Source of the DNA: Megalobrama amblycephala
Taxonomy: Eukaryota; Chordata; Actinopteri; Cypriniformes; Xenocyprididae
NCBI RefSeq assembly: GCF_018812025.1
Contig: NC_063045.1
Coordinates: forward strand, 15,806,919-15,870,918
Length of the DNA: 64,000 nt
Reading direction: 5' to 3'
Shown: positions 11,694 through 58,373 of the stretch, one piece after another
Numbering within the stretch: the stretch's first letter is position 1
How the letters are laid out: every line of letters starts with the position of its first letter
The notes under the pieces: model-generated
The model's input: only the letters and a program-made list of their open reading frames with translations
Database searches by the model: none
Told to the model about the DNA's origin: nothing
Made by a program: the position numbers and the translations under genes

Positions 11694-12425
11694 GGTTAAT
11701 TCCCCCAAAAATTCTGTCATGAATGACCTCATGTTGTTCCAAACCCATAAGACCTTCGTTCACCCTCAGAACACAAATGAAGATCTTTCTGATGAAATGT
11801 GAGAGCTTTCTATCCCTCCATAGTCAGCCTACGCAATTGCAACTTAGAGATTGGAAAACGACTCCATATGAATTGAGCAGTTTAGTCCAAATTTTCTGAA
11901 GAGACTTAATTGCTTTTTATGACGTAATTTAGGTATTTACTCACATATAAACACTGATCAGCAAACATAAACAGAATCTCAACCGAACCTGAATCACACG
12001 CGAGAACAAACCTCTTCCAGAAGCTCAAACGTGCTGCGTAACACACGAGAATGAACCTCATTGGTTCTCGCAGGTTGAGCTTGAGCTTCCATTTACAACT
12101 GATGTGTGAGTTGATGAATGTTTATATGTGAATAAAAGCCTAAATTAAATCGGTTCATCATAAAAAGCGATCGAGTCTCTTCAGAAAATTTGGTCTAAAC
12201 TGCTCAATTCATATGGATTATTTTTCCGATCTCTTTCTCGATTTTTTTGTAGTGTCAAAGTTTCAGTTGCGTAGCCATCTATGGAGGGACAGAAATCACT
12301 CAAGATTTCATCAAAAAATATCTTAATTTGTGTTCTGAAAATGAACAAAAGTCTTACGGGTTTGGTACGACATGAGGGTAAATGATGACAGAATCGTCAT
12401 TTTTGGGTGAACTAACCCTTTAACC
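11694..12425. repeat. long foldback element
   Basis: Arms of about 300 bases in inverted orientation: GGTTAATTCCCCCAAAAATT on the left and TTTTTGGGTGAACTAACCC on the right. Internal matching blocks include TCTATCCCTCCATAG / CTATGGAGGGACAGA and TTTTCTGAAGAGACT / AGTCTCTTCAGAAAA. Same family as the truncated copy at 63586-64000. Confidence 0.75.
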
Positions 12426-12604
12426 TTTGTTATTGTGAGTTAATAAATTCATGTTTGTGTTAGTTTACTGTGCATTAACTAATGTTAACAGATACAAAAT
12501 TTGATCTTAACTAGTGCATGTTTTGATTAAACTGAACTAGGACTAATAAATGCTGTCAAAGTATTGTTCGTTGTTAGTTCATCATAACTTATGTAGTTAG
12601 CTAA

Positions 12605-13012
12605 TAGGGGCTTTCGCACTGGATAATAGGAACTAGCACCAGGACGATCCCCCAAGAAATAAATGTTCCCCTAGGGCCATTTTCCTGGTTGCATTCACAC
12701 CCTCAACAGGAACACTGAAGTGACGTAAGCCGGCCAACAGTGCCATCATTTAAGCGTGGCATTCAACAATGTCAACAACTGGAGGATGGAAGACGCCGTG
12801 ATCGGTTGAAAAGTGTCAGTCTGTCTATCTATGTTTGTGGAGTAAGTGTATGTAAACTGTGCGTTTACACAGCTTTTTGCCTTTTTCACCAAAAGGCGTT
12901 CCTAGAACTAAACTTGTTCCCAGTTCCTGCGGTGCGAACACACCAAAAAACGGGTACTTCTGCCAATAGTTATAGGAACTATGAAAATGTTCCTCAAGTG
13001 AGAAAGCCCCTA
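12605..13012. repeat. TIR element nested in hAT element
   Basis: Begins TAGGGGCTTTCGCACT and ends CAAGTGAGAAAGCCCCTA, terminal inverted repeats of about 16 bp. Interior has matching GTTCC/GGAAC blocks. ORFs here are chance reading frames. Confidence 0.65.
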
Positions 13013-13140
13013 ATGTTGACAAATGAAACTTTAGTGTAAAGTGTTACCAAAAAACTGAATGAGGACTGATGCTGCCAAGCTCCAAAATTAAAAAAGCCCT
13101 ATAAATGTATCATAAATCCGATTTGCGCTTTATATTCCAA

Positions 13141-13268
13141 GGCTTCTGCAGTCATATGATAGTTTTGTGAGAATTGAGACAATTTGATCTGTTCGTCATT
13201 AACGAACAGATCAAATTATGTATAAATAGCTTTATCTCACACAAAACTATCATATGTCTTCAGAAGAC
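13141..13268. repeat. strong hairpin within a MITE
   Basis: GGCTTCTGCAGTCATATGAT pairs with ATCATATGTCTTCAGAAG, and the centre AATTTGATCTGTTCGT pairs with ACGAACAGATCAAATT. A surrounding repeat probably extends to about 13060-13440. Confidence 0.65.
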
Positions 13269-13753
13269 TTGGAATATCATCACATGACCACTTTATGATG
13301 CTTTTGCCCTTTTTCAAACTTGAACACCTTCACATAAGAAATAAAGGCATCTAGGTTTGACAGGAATGACACATGAGTGTGAGTGAATAATGACAGACTT
13401 TTCATTTTATTTCAGTGTACTGTCCCTTTAATTGGTAAACACACTACAAGTTTAGATCATTTAAGTGGAATTTGAAATGCAGTTTGCAACTTGTTTGTCC
13501 TCTCTGTTCAAAAACTTAATGTAAATACTGTATCATTGTGTATAAATAGTTTTATCTGTATAAATGTCAAAAATATTTAAGGAATGTTCATATATTTTGT
13601 AACAAAATATTTTATGCGTATGATCATGAACAATATTTAAATTCAGAATTAACAGTTTTATGCTCTGAATGAACATTGTGTTCGTTTAACAAACAAAATG
13701 TCAAGCTATTTTGAACGTAAACAAAATAATAAAATAAAAGATGCCAAACTCTA

Positions 13754-13759
13754 TTTAAT
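13754..13759 (-). terminator. possible rex1bd polyadenylation signal (ATTAAA)
   Basis: ATTAAA on the minus strand about 160 bases beyond the rex1bd stop, the nearest common variant signal seen. No experimental support. Confidence 0.25.
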
Positions 13760-13918
13760 AAAAATATGATTCGCAAAGCCTGCAACAGCAGCAGCAGCAA
13801 TGCAGTGTATCTCTAATGCGCCTGAGACAGCGATCGATACCTCAGATGTCTCTTTGTTAGAAGGGAAAGTTCATAGAAGGATCTGAATCCATCTCTGTCT
13901 CCTGAGACTGACTACATC

Positions 13919-16900
13919 TCACTCCGGCTCCTCCGAGTCATACTTGAAGTCTTGCAGAATCTCACTTAAAGCGGCCGTATTCTTTATTATACTGATAGAG
14001 ATAGAGAGAAACAGAAAGAGTATTTACATATACAACAGTACATCAAAAAAAAAAAAAAAAGATGAAACATTATAGTACTGATACAGTGGTGACATTTTAT
14101 TTATTTCATTAATTGTATTAAAATTCATTAATCAATTTTTATTCATTAGAATTAAACTTATAATACTTATATTTAGTGCTGCCAAAATGATTAATCACGA
14201 TTAATTGCACACACAAACTTATGTTAGCTGCGATTAATTACGATTATTCAATTTGACAGCACTAATTATTATATACATACAAAAATAATTCATTGAAATA
14301 CAAAAATTGAAATTAATTTTAAAAATGCATCTTAAATTGGTGTGATTCAAGCTACACTGCTAAGTTGAAACAATCTTGAAAACCCTAATTCCTATTCAGT
14401 CAAGGGATATGCAGAAACATAACTCAGCGGTCTAGAGCAGTATTACAAATTGATAAAGGAAATTTAAACTAGAACATCAGACGAGAATATTAAGTTGGAT
14501 TGGTTATGATTGCACAAACATTTTCAAAGCTGGGCTCATAAGAGAATAACTGCATACTGCTCTATTATATCAAAGGGGGAAATACAGGATTTTCAACACT
14601 TAATAATGACCAGATTCGATCTGGAGAAAAAGGATTTTTGTAGATTTTTGCAAGCAAGACATTACTATGATACAACAATCAGAAGAGCAAAAAATTATGA
14701 ATCCCCTTTGATAAACATATTCATTACTACTTACAATACAAATGATAGTGTAAAACGATTAATATCTGGTATATGTACACGTGGATCCAAGATATTAAAG
14801 GTCACTCTACTAGATATATTAAAGAAATGTGGGAAAAGGAAATGCAGATTTGTATTCCCGATGAAGAATGGCTAAATTTATGGCATTCACAGTGTGTAAC
14901 TAGTCATTCCAGGGCGTTAAGGGAATTTTGTTGGAAAAATACTATTTGTTTCTTTATCACACCTAAAGTGAAAGCCAAAGAAAAAGGAATAACAAATCTA
15001 GGCTCCTGCTAGAGGCAATGTGGGACACTATTAGCTGATTATGTACATATTTTCTGGGTTTTCCCAGTTTTGAAACCATTTAGGTCAGAAATACATTCAA
15101 GTATAAAGGAAATCTTGGAGATTGAGACTGGGGAAATAGGTTATATTTTATATCTTGGTAATACACAAAACTCAGATAATAATCTGAATATTTACTGAGG
15201 ATTCTACTAGCAGCAGCAAAAATAAATATAAATAAATTACTTGTCAATTGCTCCAGCATCTTCCCCAACAAGAATTCAGTGGGAACAATTTGTTACAAAA
15301 ATGTATAAAAAAAGAAAGACTGACATTTAAGTTGAGACTACAAGAAGAGACTTTTGGAAAAACACTGGGGGAAATGGACAACGCATACAGTGGTGGTCAG
15401 AATTATTGGCACCTTTGGTATATATGATCAAAGATGACTGTAAAAATAAATCTGCATTGTTTATCCTTTTGATCTTTAATTCATAAAATTAGCAAAAATC
15501 TATCAGGAGTATAAACATGAGGAAACACAAAGGCCAAATTCCCTTAATCATCACAATGAGTAAAACCAAAGAATATAGTTCTGATGTGCAGCAAAAGATT
15601 GTTGAGTTTAACAAAATAAAAAGTGGCTCTAAGAAAATACCTAAAACATTGAAAATCCCCATTTCCACCATCAGGGAAATAATTAAGAAGTTCCAATCAA
15701 CTAAAGATGTTACAAATCTGCCTGGAAGAGGACGTGTGTCTAAATCATCCTAATGCGCAGTGAGAAGGAAAGTTTGAGTGGCCAAAGACTCCAAGGATCA
15801 GAGCTGGAGAATTGCAGAGATTAGTTGAGTCTTGAGTCTCAGAAAGCCTAAAAAGAATTATCAAACAGCACCTACATCCATACAAGTTGTTTGGGAGGGT
15901 TTCAAGAAAAATCCTCTGCTCTCATCCAGAAACAATCTCCAGCATATTCAGTTGTCAGACATGATTGTAACTTCAAACGGGATGAGCTTCTGTGGTCAGA
16001 TGAAACTAAAAAAAAAAAAAAAAAAAGCTTTTTGGCAGCAAACCCACCAGATGGGCTTGGTGCACACATGGATAAAAAGTTCCCCATGCCCAAGGTTAAA
16101 AATATACTGCTGGATCTTTATTGTTGTGGGCCTATTTTTCTGCTGGAGGTCCTGGACATCTTGTTCAGATACATGTCATCATGGATGCTATCAAATACCA
16201 AGAGACAAAAAAATCAAAACCTGACCGCTTCTGCTAGATATCCAATAATGGGCCATGGTTGGATCTTCCATCAGGACAATGATCCAAAACAAACATCAAA
16301 ACCAGCACAAAAATGTGTCACTGAGCACAAAATGAAGCTTCTGACATGGCCATCCCAGTCCCCTGACCTGAAGCCTAAAGAAAATGAGTGGAGTGAACTG
16401 AAGAGAAGAAGTACCAACATGGAGCTGGAATCTGAAGGATCTGGAGAGATTCTGCATGAAGGAATGATCTCTGATCTTTTGTCAGGTGTTCTCCAAACTC
16501 ATCAGGCATTATAGGTGAAGACTCAGAGCTGTTATCTTGGCAAAAGGAGGTTGCAAAAAGTATTGAATAAAAGGGTGCCAATAACTGTGGCCAACGTGTT
16601 TTGGAGGAAAAACTTCATAAAAATTTTCAAAAAAAAAATTCAATTCTTTTCCTTCAATGAAAGGTTAAATTTTATGAATTAAAGATCAAAAGGATAAACA
16701 ATGCAGATTTATTTTTACAGTCATCTTTGATCATATTTACCAAGAGTGCCAATAATTCTGAGCACCACTGTATATCAAAACAGAGAGAAGGGAGATTTTT
16801 ATGTCTATTATGTGTGTAATAGGAATGTATATATGCATATATGTAAACATGCAACATACTTTAGAGCAGCATAAAAGTATGGCTATGGAAATCAGTATAT

Positions 16901-18479
16901 TTTTGTATGTTTTTATGCGTATATGAATGCACGTGTGAATGTATATGTATGTCTATGTCAGTCTACATATGTTTATATGTTCACATTGTAGCCTGTTGAC
17001 TTCCTTCTACTCAAGGATTTCTTTAATATAGTTGTGTTGCCAGCAGTGTTGGTAAAGTTACTCTAAAAAGTAATTAATTACTAGCTACTAATTACATCTT
17101 TAACAGTTTTAGATTACTAATTACTCTGTCTAAAAAGTATTGCATTACTTATTAATAATTCCTTAAATCCCATATCAAAGACAGACATGAAACTGCTCTC
17201 TTAATTCTTTCAAATAAATAATATAAAATTGCATAAATTATTCTTGAACTGACCAAAATATTTAAAGGGAGAAGGTTACATTAAAATGTTAAATCCACTA
17301 TTGTTTTATATAGAATTGTTCAAGTATTTAATGTAATTAAATCAAAAGTAACTGTTCTCCACTTATTCAATGTAAAAGTAATTAAATTACAGTAATTAAT
17401 AACTTAGTAATGCATTACACCAAACACTGGTTGCCAGTTTGTTTTGTTTTTTTCATTTGACATTAGCAGGGGTGTAGAAAATGATGCACTTACTCCTGTT
17501 TGATCTCACGGACTTTCTCCTGGAAATCCTCATCTTCTGGGTGATCCTGGGCATTCTGCTTGGCCAACTGTAACTTAGCTGTCTGAAAAGACATTAATAC
17601 ATTAATACAGATAAACATTAAGAATACAGTAACCAATTACAGGACAGATACATTTGGTTCAATACTATTTTAATGTTATGCATAAAGATAAGAGGAGCAA
17701 AATCATTTCAGTTTGCTAATTGGCTGATACAGAAGTTATGCAGGACTAAAATGTTTAACCAATCACTCTCCCAAATAAATATGCTTGGCAGTGCACATCT
17801 TAACATATAGAATGGCTCCTTATGCATAAAATATCAATTCACTGACTGAAAAGCTGTCTGAATTTCCAATTAGATGAAACAATTTCCAGCTATATTGTTT
17901 AATGTCTTTGTTCACTCACTATTTTATCAGACCGCAAAAAGTTACACAAATCCGGAGGTAACCCCTTAGCATTCCTGTTAAATTTGGCTAAAACACCTAA
18001 AGAAAGGCAAACTCAAAGTAAATTGCATGCTGTTCTTGAAAGATTTGGAGTTATATGCATGGTTTTGGTCTCTTTTGAAAGGTATATGTACCGCGGGTGG
18101 AACAGTGGAACAGGTTAAAAGCAAATTAGAATGATTTAATTTTGAGATGATAACTGTATGCCAAGCAGTGCACATTATGTAGTATTAGCCAAACATTTAT
18201 AAAAACAATAGTCTTGTGCAAAGTGCCCACCAGCTCTAGCTTTTCTTTCTCTTTAATCTGCAGTTTGTCAATGTGCTCTGAAAGGTCGGGCCGGTTGAAG
18301 TCTTGGTGCAGTTGCTCTTTAATCTTCAGAACTTCTTTGGAAATGCCACAGAATGCTTTCGTTATCTCATGTACCAGCTGTTTGTAGTGCTCGAAGTCAT
18401 AGTGGGGCCCCGTCCTTAAGTATGCCTCATGACCCCTGAGAACAACAAGTGTTATTTCCTCAAAATAACCTACATAGAT

Positions 18480-18545
<66 letters not shown>

Positions 18546-19579
18546 CATACAGACAGACATCTAGGGCCCTATTTTAAAGATCTAAGGGCATGGTCTGAAG
18601 CGTATGGCGCAGGTGCACTTAGCGCATGTCCGAATCCACTTTAGCTAGTTTAACAACAGAAAAAAATGGTCTGCGTGCATGGCGCATCCAAAAGAGTTGT
18701 ACCTAGTCTCTTAATGAGTCATGGGTGTGTTTTGTGCATAAGGTGCAGTAAACCAATCAGAGTGTCATCTCCCATTCCCTTTAAAAGCTAGGTGCGCTTG
18801 CACCATGGCGCATTGCTATTTACATGGTGGAATACAGACACCCTCAACCTGACGAGTCAGTTAAAATACATGTGTGTATTGCCAACATTGGTCAAATAAT
18901 TAGCCAATTTCATTCGTCATTACTGCAAATAGGTAATTCTGATACATGCAATGACTATCCATTATGACATGTAAGCATTTTTATTTTTATGCACACAATA
19001 ATAATCTTTTACATTGTATTCCTTTTATTTTTAATATTTGGCATGTTTGTGTGCTGCTGCGCGTCCCTGTGTGTGTAATAAACAGAATGTATATGCATTG
19101 TGCACCCGCATATAGGTGCATATTACTAACGCGCCCCTTAAATAACAAAAAAAATACAGTGCCACTGACTTTAGACCAGCCCTGCGTCCCAGTGTGCATA
19201 GTATCCACTCTATCTGCCCGAAATAGTATTTAATATTATTAATGTCACATATTATTTAGGATGGATAGTATGCACATTGAGACACAGTGTAGGTTTTTGC
19301 TGGTCAATGGCACAATCGTTTTCAGTTTCCTCAAAATAGCAACACGCCAACAGCGCACCGGAACACACCTCATTTTCAGACCAGCACGCCCATAGGCGCG
19401 AGTGCATTTGCTATTTAAACAATATGGTGCAGGACGTGAAAATGATAACTGTGTCAGGCTGAAACTAGCAAAAAACACTTGCATTGCGTCTGGCATTGCA
19501 TTGTGCCGGGTGTGTGATAGGGTCCAAAAACATATAGACAGACAGACAAATAGACAGAGAGACAGACAGAGAGACAGAC

Positions 19580-19666
<87 letters not shown>

Positions 19667-20177
19667 CTTACTCCTCAAATAGTTTGTACGCCTCCACACG
19701 CTCAGCTTGAAGAACATAAAATCTTCTGACCAAATTTTTGAAATCTGTAGGCGCCTTTAATTTAAATGAAAGTTAGGATAGACAACTCAAGCATCAAAAA
19801 GACTTTAAGAACAATATGAATCCTTTATTATATATATCATATGATTAACATATTCATATACAATATTATTTAAACGGTACTTCAAATAATGCCATAGTAT
19901 TACCATGGTAAATGTTCAGAACATGGTAATACTTGGTGATATAATTAGAATGCATTTATATATAGTGTAGTTTTCTTTTGTTAAAATTTACTTTATTATT
20001 AATTTATGTAGGCCACATGTAATACTTGTAGCTTTATCAGAATGTTAAAATTCTGAACATTTATTTCTGTATAGAGTAGCGTTAGCAATTTCGCGACTTT
20101 GTCTATATTTCTGGAAATGTCCTATTCCTGAAACTGATTATATGATACAGGCTGAATATTCAAAACTAACTTACCAT
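13919..20177 (-). CDS. rex1bd: REX1 (required for excision) domain protein, 5 coding exons
   Basis: Vertebrate member of the family named after Chlamydomonas REX1, which is linked to DNA excision repair; the role in animals is poorly defined. Exons in transcript order: 20175-20177 (ATG only), 19754-19672, 18435-18231, 17582-17494, 13991-13919. All use consensus donors and acceptors, phases agree, and the sum is 453 bases (150 aa plus stop). Recognisable parts are [37 protein letters not shown] (human GPPYDFPRYRSTVHEVT), a charged helical stretch [11 protein letters not shown], and the C-terminal [13 protein letters not shown] (human SEVLQDLRFDAES). The last exon was found by homology after about 3.5 kb of transposon-filled intron. 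The protein lacks the human N-terminal extension. It is transcribed towards crlf1 and away from cpamd8. Confidence 0.9.
14174..14264. repeat. short MITE
   Basis: TAGTGCTGCCAAAATG at the left and TTTGACAGCACTA at the right form terminal inverted repeats around internal GATTAATCACGATTAAT. Lies in rex1bd intron 4. Confidence 0.65.
14420..15387 (+). pseudogene. L1-type LINE ORF2 3' fragment, decayed
   Basis: Two overlapping frames (14510-14875 and 14773-15012) and a broken continuation recall the C-terminal part of fish L1-type ORF2. Around 15006-15085 the frame reads C-x-R-Q-C-G...[13 protein letters not shown], like the usual CW-R-x-CG...ADHxHIFWxCP zinc-knuckle region, but the tryptophan codon is a stop and the last cysteine is Phe. 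Frameshifts and stops make it non-functional. The fragment is interrupted at 15388 by a Tc1 element and probably resumes at 16773. Confidence 0.65.
15388..16770 (+). mobile_element. Tc1-like transposon, inactive
   Basis: Long terminal inverted repeats: left CAGTGGTGGTCAGAATTATT, right ending AATTCTGAGCACCACTG, matching for roughly 100 bases including AAAGATCAAAAGGATAAACA. Flanked by TA at 15386-15387 and 16771-16772, the standard Tc1/mariner target duplication. Length about 1.38 kb. Lies in rex1bd intron 4 within an L1-type fragment. Confidence 0.9.
15517..16514 (+). pseudogene. Tc1-like transposase, frameshifted
   Basis: An N-terminal helix-turn-helix part (15517-15753; [19 protein letters not shown]) ends at a stop, and the catalytic part continues in another frame at 15891-16514. 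The second part keeps [14 protein letters not shown] and [11 protein letters not shown], the three acidic positions of a DD34E transposase. A long A-run at 16009-16026 and at least one frameshift break it, so no full transposase can be made. Confidence 0.85.
16773..16950 (+). pseudogene. possible continuation of the L1-type fragment
   Basis: Directly after the right TA of the Tc1 element, TATCAAAACAGAGAGAAGGG leads into a frame reading [20 protein letters not shown]. This is plausible as the end of the ORF2 fragment on the other side. Weak evidence; it rests mainly on position. Confidence 0.35.
17044..17429. mobile_element. hAT-type MITE with 8-bp target duplication
   Basis: Begins CAGTGTTGGTAAAGTTACTC and ends CACCAAACACTG. 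Flanked by a perfect 8-bp duplication GTTGCCAG (17036-17043 and 17430-17437), diagnostic of hAT insertion. Lies in rex1bd intron 4, about 65 bases from exon 4. The element is of the common fish GTAATTAATTAC-rich type. Confidence 0.85.
18478..18545. repeat. (GATA)n microsatellite, left part
   Basis: About 17 GATA units followed by GACA-like units up to the border of the DNA element at 18563. Produces the spurious YLSI-repeat reading frame on the minus strand. About 40 bases 5' of rex1bd exon 3. Confidence 0.95.
18563..19526. mobile_element. non-autonomous DNA element inside a GATA/GACA repeat
   Basis: Left end AGGGCCCTATTTTAAAGATC and right end GTGTGATAGGGTCC are inverted with mismatches. Interior repeats of GCGCA/TGCGC in both orientations (AAGGGCATGGTCTGAAGCG, TGGCGCAGGTGCAC) fit a common cyprinid MITE. 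Both flanks are GATA/GACA repeats of the same orientation, so the insertion split a microsatellite. Confidence 0.7.
19535..19666. repeat. GACA/GATA microsatellite, right part
   Basis: GACA-rich units (GACAGACAGAGAGACAGACA) pass into about 21 uninterrupted GATA units that end immediately before the donor of rex1bd exon 2 (GTAAGT at 19671-19666 on the minus strand). Confidence 0.95.
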
Positions 20178-21341
20178 GATGCTGAAACTGTGCTTTATGT
20201 GTTTTCGTTGCCAGGCTGATGTATCTGCTCACCCGCGACATGTGTATCATTTCGTGTAGTCACGCTGTAGCGTCCATTTCCTGTTTAGGTTCTACGTCAC
20301 ATGACGTCACCGTGATGCTTGCGTAGTGGGCCAAAAACTGAAAAAAAAAAATTCCTTTGATGCATGGTTTATTTTGCTAGTTATATCCACCCCTTTTTAT
20401 TTTTCTTTCTTTCGTTTTTTTTTCTCGTTTCTTTTTTCATTCTTGTGTTGCAACTGCCTTATTGACTGTATTGTGTTGTGATTTAGAAAATATAAGCACA
20501 GTTACTTAAATTGTATGGGACGTCAATACCGCTTTTAATCGATTCATTAGGCCTATTTAAACGGTATCATTTTGTAAGACCACAAAAGCTAATTCTAAGT
20601 GTCTAGTGCTAAAGCGCCACTAGGGGGTGCCGATGTCTTACATTTTCGCACCTTTATCGTGCTTCCATATCAAAATGAATTCACGTCAGGTTGAAGTTTT
20701 ACATTTTAACTACATACTTTTGTATGTAAACAAATACGCCAAAAACGCCTCAGTTAAATAATATATTTTTATAATCATATTTATCACATGCATTAAAAAC
20801 ATGAAATGGCTAAAACGCTCGGACCTTTTCAGTCTCATTCAATCGGACCTGTAAAGCTTCCAATCCTCGTCGCAGGGACAGTGCAGTCTTGTCTCTACTA
20901 GCTCAGAGGGGCTCTGTTAGACTTGTTCTGACACACCACTGAATGAGACAAAAGCCTGGAGAGTTCAAAGGGGCAAAAGAAGACTGCCCTGGTTACATTA
21001 GGCTGTGGCGCTCAGCTCAATGGATCTGATGTGCATTAAATACCGTGCTACACAAGGGGTGGGGTGGATGGAGATAAGTTTTAATGCTGAAATATGAGCA
21101 ATCGGAACTAAGGCGGATAAATAAGGCACGCCAAGAGGGATTGTCTTTACGCGTGGAGAGGAGTTCAAAAATCAGTTGCACGGACACAACATTGGGAATT
21201 GGGATAAAACCACCGTAGCACGCGCTGCACCGGAGGCTAGTGCTTTGCCCTCGTGGATACTTCAGTCTGCACTCGAAATAGTAATAATATTTTATGGAAC
21301 ATACGCAGGGGAGACTCAATACAAAACAAACGAGGGACAAA
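20178..21341. promoter_or_regulatory. rex1bd-cpamd8 divergent promoter region
   Basis: About 1.16 kb between the two divergent start codons. The rex1bd side (20180-20340) has more CpG and a CRE. On the cpamd8 side GATAAATAAGG at 21117-21127 could serve as a weak TATA-like element, and 20860-21000 is moderately GC-rich. No coding exon recognised. Confidence 0.45.
20302..20309. promoter_or_regulatory. consensus CRE (TGACGTCA) upstream of rex1bd
   Basis: Full palindromic CREB/ATF site within TACGTCACATGACGTCACCG, preceded by a second half site (ACGTCA) and an overlapping CACATG E-box. About 125 bases 5' of the rex1bd ATG, a usual distance for a housekeeping promoter. Confidence 0.6.
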
Positions 21342-57052
<35,711 letters not shown>

Positions 57053-57841
57053 GATACAATCTATTTACTAGGACTTTTTCATCCAAAACATTTACCTTTA
57101 TATTAAGCAGCTTTTCTGTTTTTTCTGCCTCCTCTACAACAGAGACCTTTGGCCACCAGCAGCAAATGCGAGAGCTCCACATTGTACATTCTCTGTGAAT
57201 ATGTTTGTGTGAAAGAAGGGCTGGAAAAGAGAGGCGTACCCAGCGAGATGACAGCTCTGCGTGTGTATGTGTGTGTTTGAAAAGAGAAATAATATCAATA
57301 CTCTCTATTTTTAAATTAATTTCCATAGCTCTGTACGTTTAGTGATGGTATGACATCTCCCTGTATTCCTCTTGTAATCTAGTTTTAATAGTCCAGTATT
57401 TATGTTTGTAAGTATAATTCATCTAAAAATCAAATATTTTATTGTTTTTGTTTTCTATCTGTGGTATTTATTTGTGGCTAGTGTCTTTGTTTGTATGATT
57501 CATTTTTTTTTATTTTCTCATTTCCTCTGTCAGATCCTCCCTTCTTTCTCAACAGCATCTACTTGTTGTGTGGTTTTACACCCCGTTAAAATGTGCTATG
57601 ATCGAAAGTGCACTTCCAGAGCAGGTCTTTCTTACGAAATTGTGCGTTAAGGTGTGTAGCTATTATTTTTACTTATTGATGGCTGGTTTATTCACCTGAG
57701 AGGAGACTGCAGCTGATAAATAAGCTTCTTTCCCAGTCACCCTATGCTAAATTAGTCTTTGAATCAGAGAAAACAAACTCTGGAAACTGGAATATGATTT
57801 GTACAGAATATAAGCTATTTTGACTAAACTTTGCCATACTA

Positions 57842-57847
57842 AATAAA
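57842..57847 (+). terminator. candidate cpamd8 polyadenylation signal (AATAAA)
   Basis: First AATAAA after the cpamd8 stop, about 790 bases downstream. Others follow at 57921 and 58019. Which is used cannot be told. Confidence 0.4.
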
Positions 57848-58173
57848 AAATCAGCAGGCCCATGTGTAATCTGCGCCCGCAGAACTTCAAACAAAATGCC
57901 TCTATGTGATCATTAAGTTAATAAAATATATTGTTTAATTTGATTGTGCAGGTATCAATAAGAATGTATTACTCTCAAGGCCTGTTTAACATACTTTACT
58001 TTTGACATATTTAAATTCCAATAAAACCTATGCAGAAAATGCAGATGCAATGCAATGCACTATGTGAATTGTGAAAATCACTGTAAATTTTAAGGGACCT
58101 AAAATTAATTTAACCTTCAATTATATCAAACACAAAACATTTGGGGGGAAAGGTCAACGAGAATAAACTTTAT

Positions 58174-58373
58174 GGTTGCACTTTATTTTACTTACATGTA
58201 CTTACTTAAGAAAGTACTGGTATTATAAGGTAACTACATGGGTTAAGGTTAGGTTTAAGGGCAGGTTCAGGGTTAGTACATAGTTATTACTCATTTATTG
58301 TAGTTACGATAATAAGTACATAATATGTACATGGGGAACAGGACTGTAAAATAAAGTGCTACCAACTTTATAT
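58174..58373. mobile_element. hAT-type MITE with perfect 8-bp duplication
   Basis: GGTTGCACTTTATTTTAC and GTAAAATAAAGTGCTACC form inverted ends. AACTTTAT is duplicated exactly at 58166-58173 and 58374-58381. Same end family as 11601-13048. Confidence 0.88.

Larger units (their letters stand above)
11601..13048. repeat. hAT-type DNA element carrying two further insertions
   Basis: Ends GGTCGCACTTTACAATAAG and CTTTAGTGTAAAGTGTTACC form imperfect terminal inverted repeats, the same family as 58174-58373. Flanks AAAAAAGT and AAAAAACT would be a 7-of-8 target-site duplication. The interior is interrupted by elements at 11694-12425 and 12605-13012. Lies between crlf1 and rex1bd. Confidence 0.6.

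Noticed and set aside
18126..18560. Minus-strand frame with many YLSI repeats joined to rex1bd sequence
   Set aside because: The repeats are the translated GATA microsatellite; the real exon 3 begins at its acceptor at 18435.
18478..19666. Regular tandem units considered as a CRISPR-like array
   Set aside because: Units are 4-bp microsatellite repeats without spacers, in a vertebrate genome.
19454..19717. Minus-strand YLSIYLSI frame
   Set aside because: Translated GATA/GACA microsatellite running into the end of rex1bd exon 2.
57402..57650. 82-codon frame after cpamd8
   Set aside because: Lies in the likely 3' UTR, hydrophobic and Phe-rich from AT-rich DNA, with no splice sites or homology.
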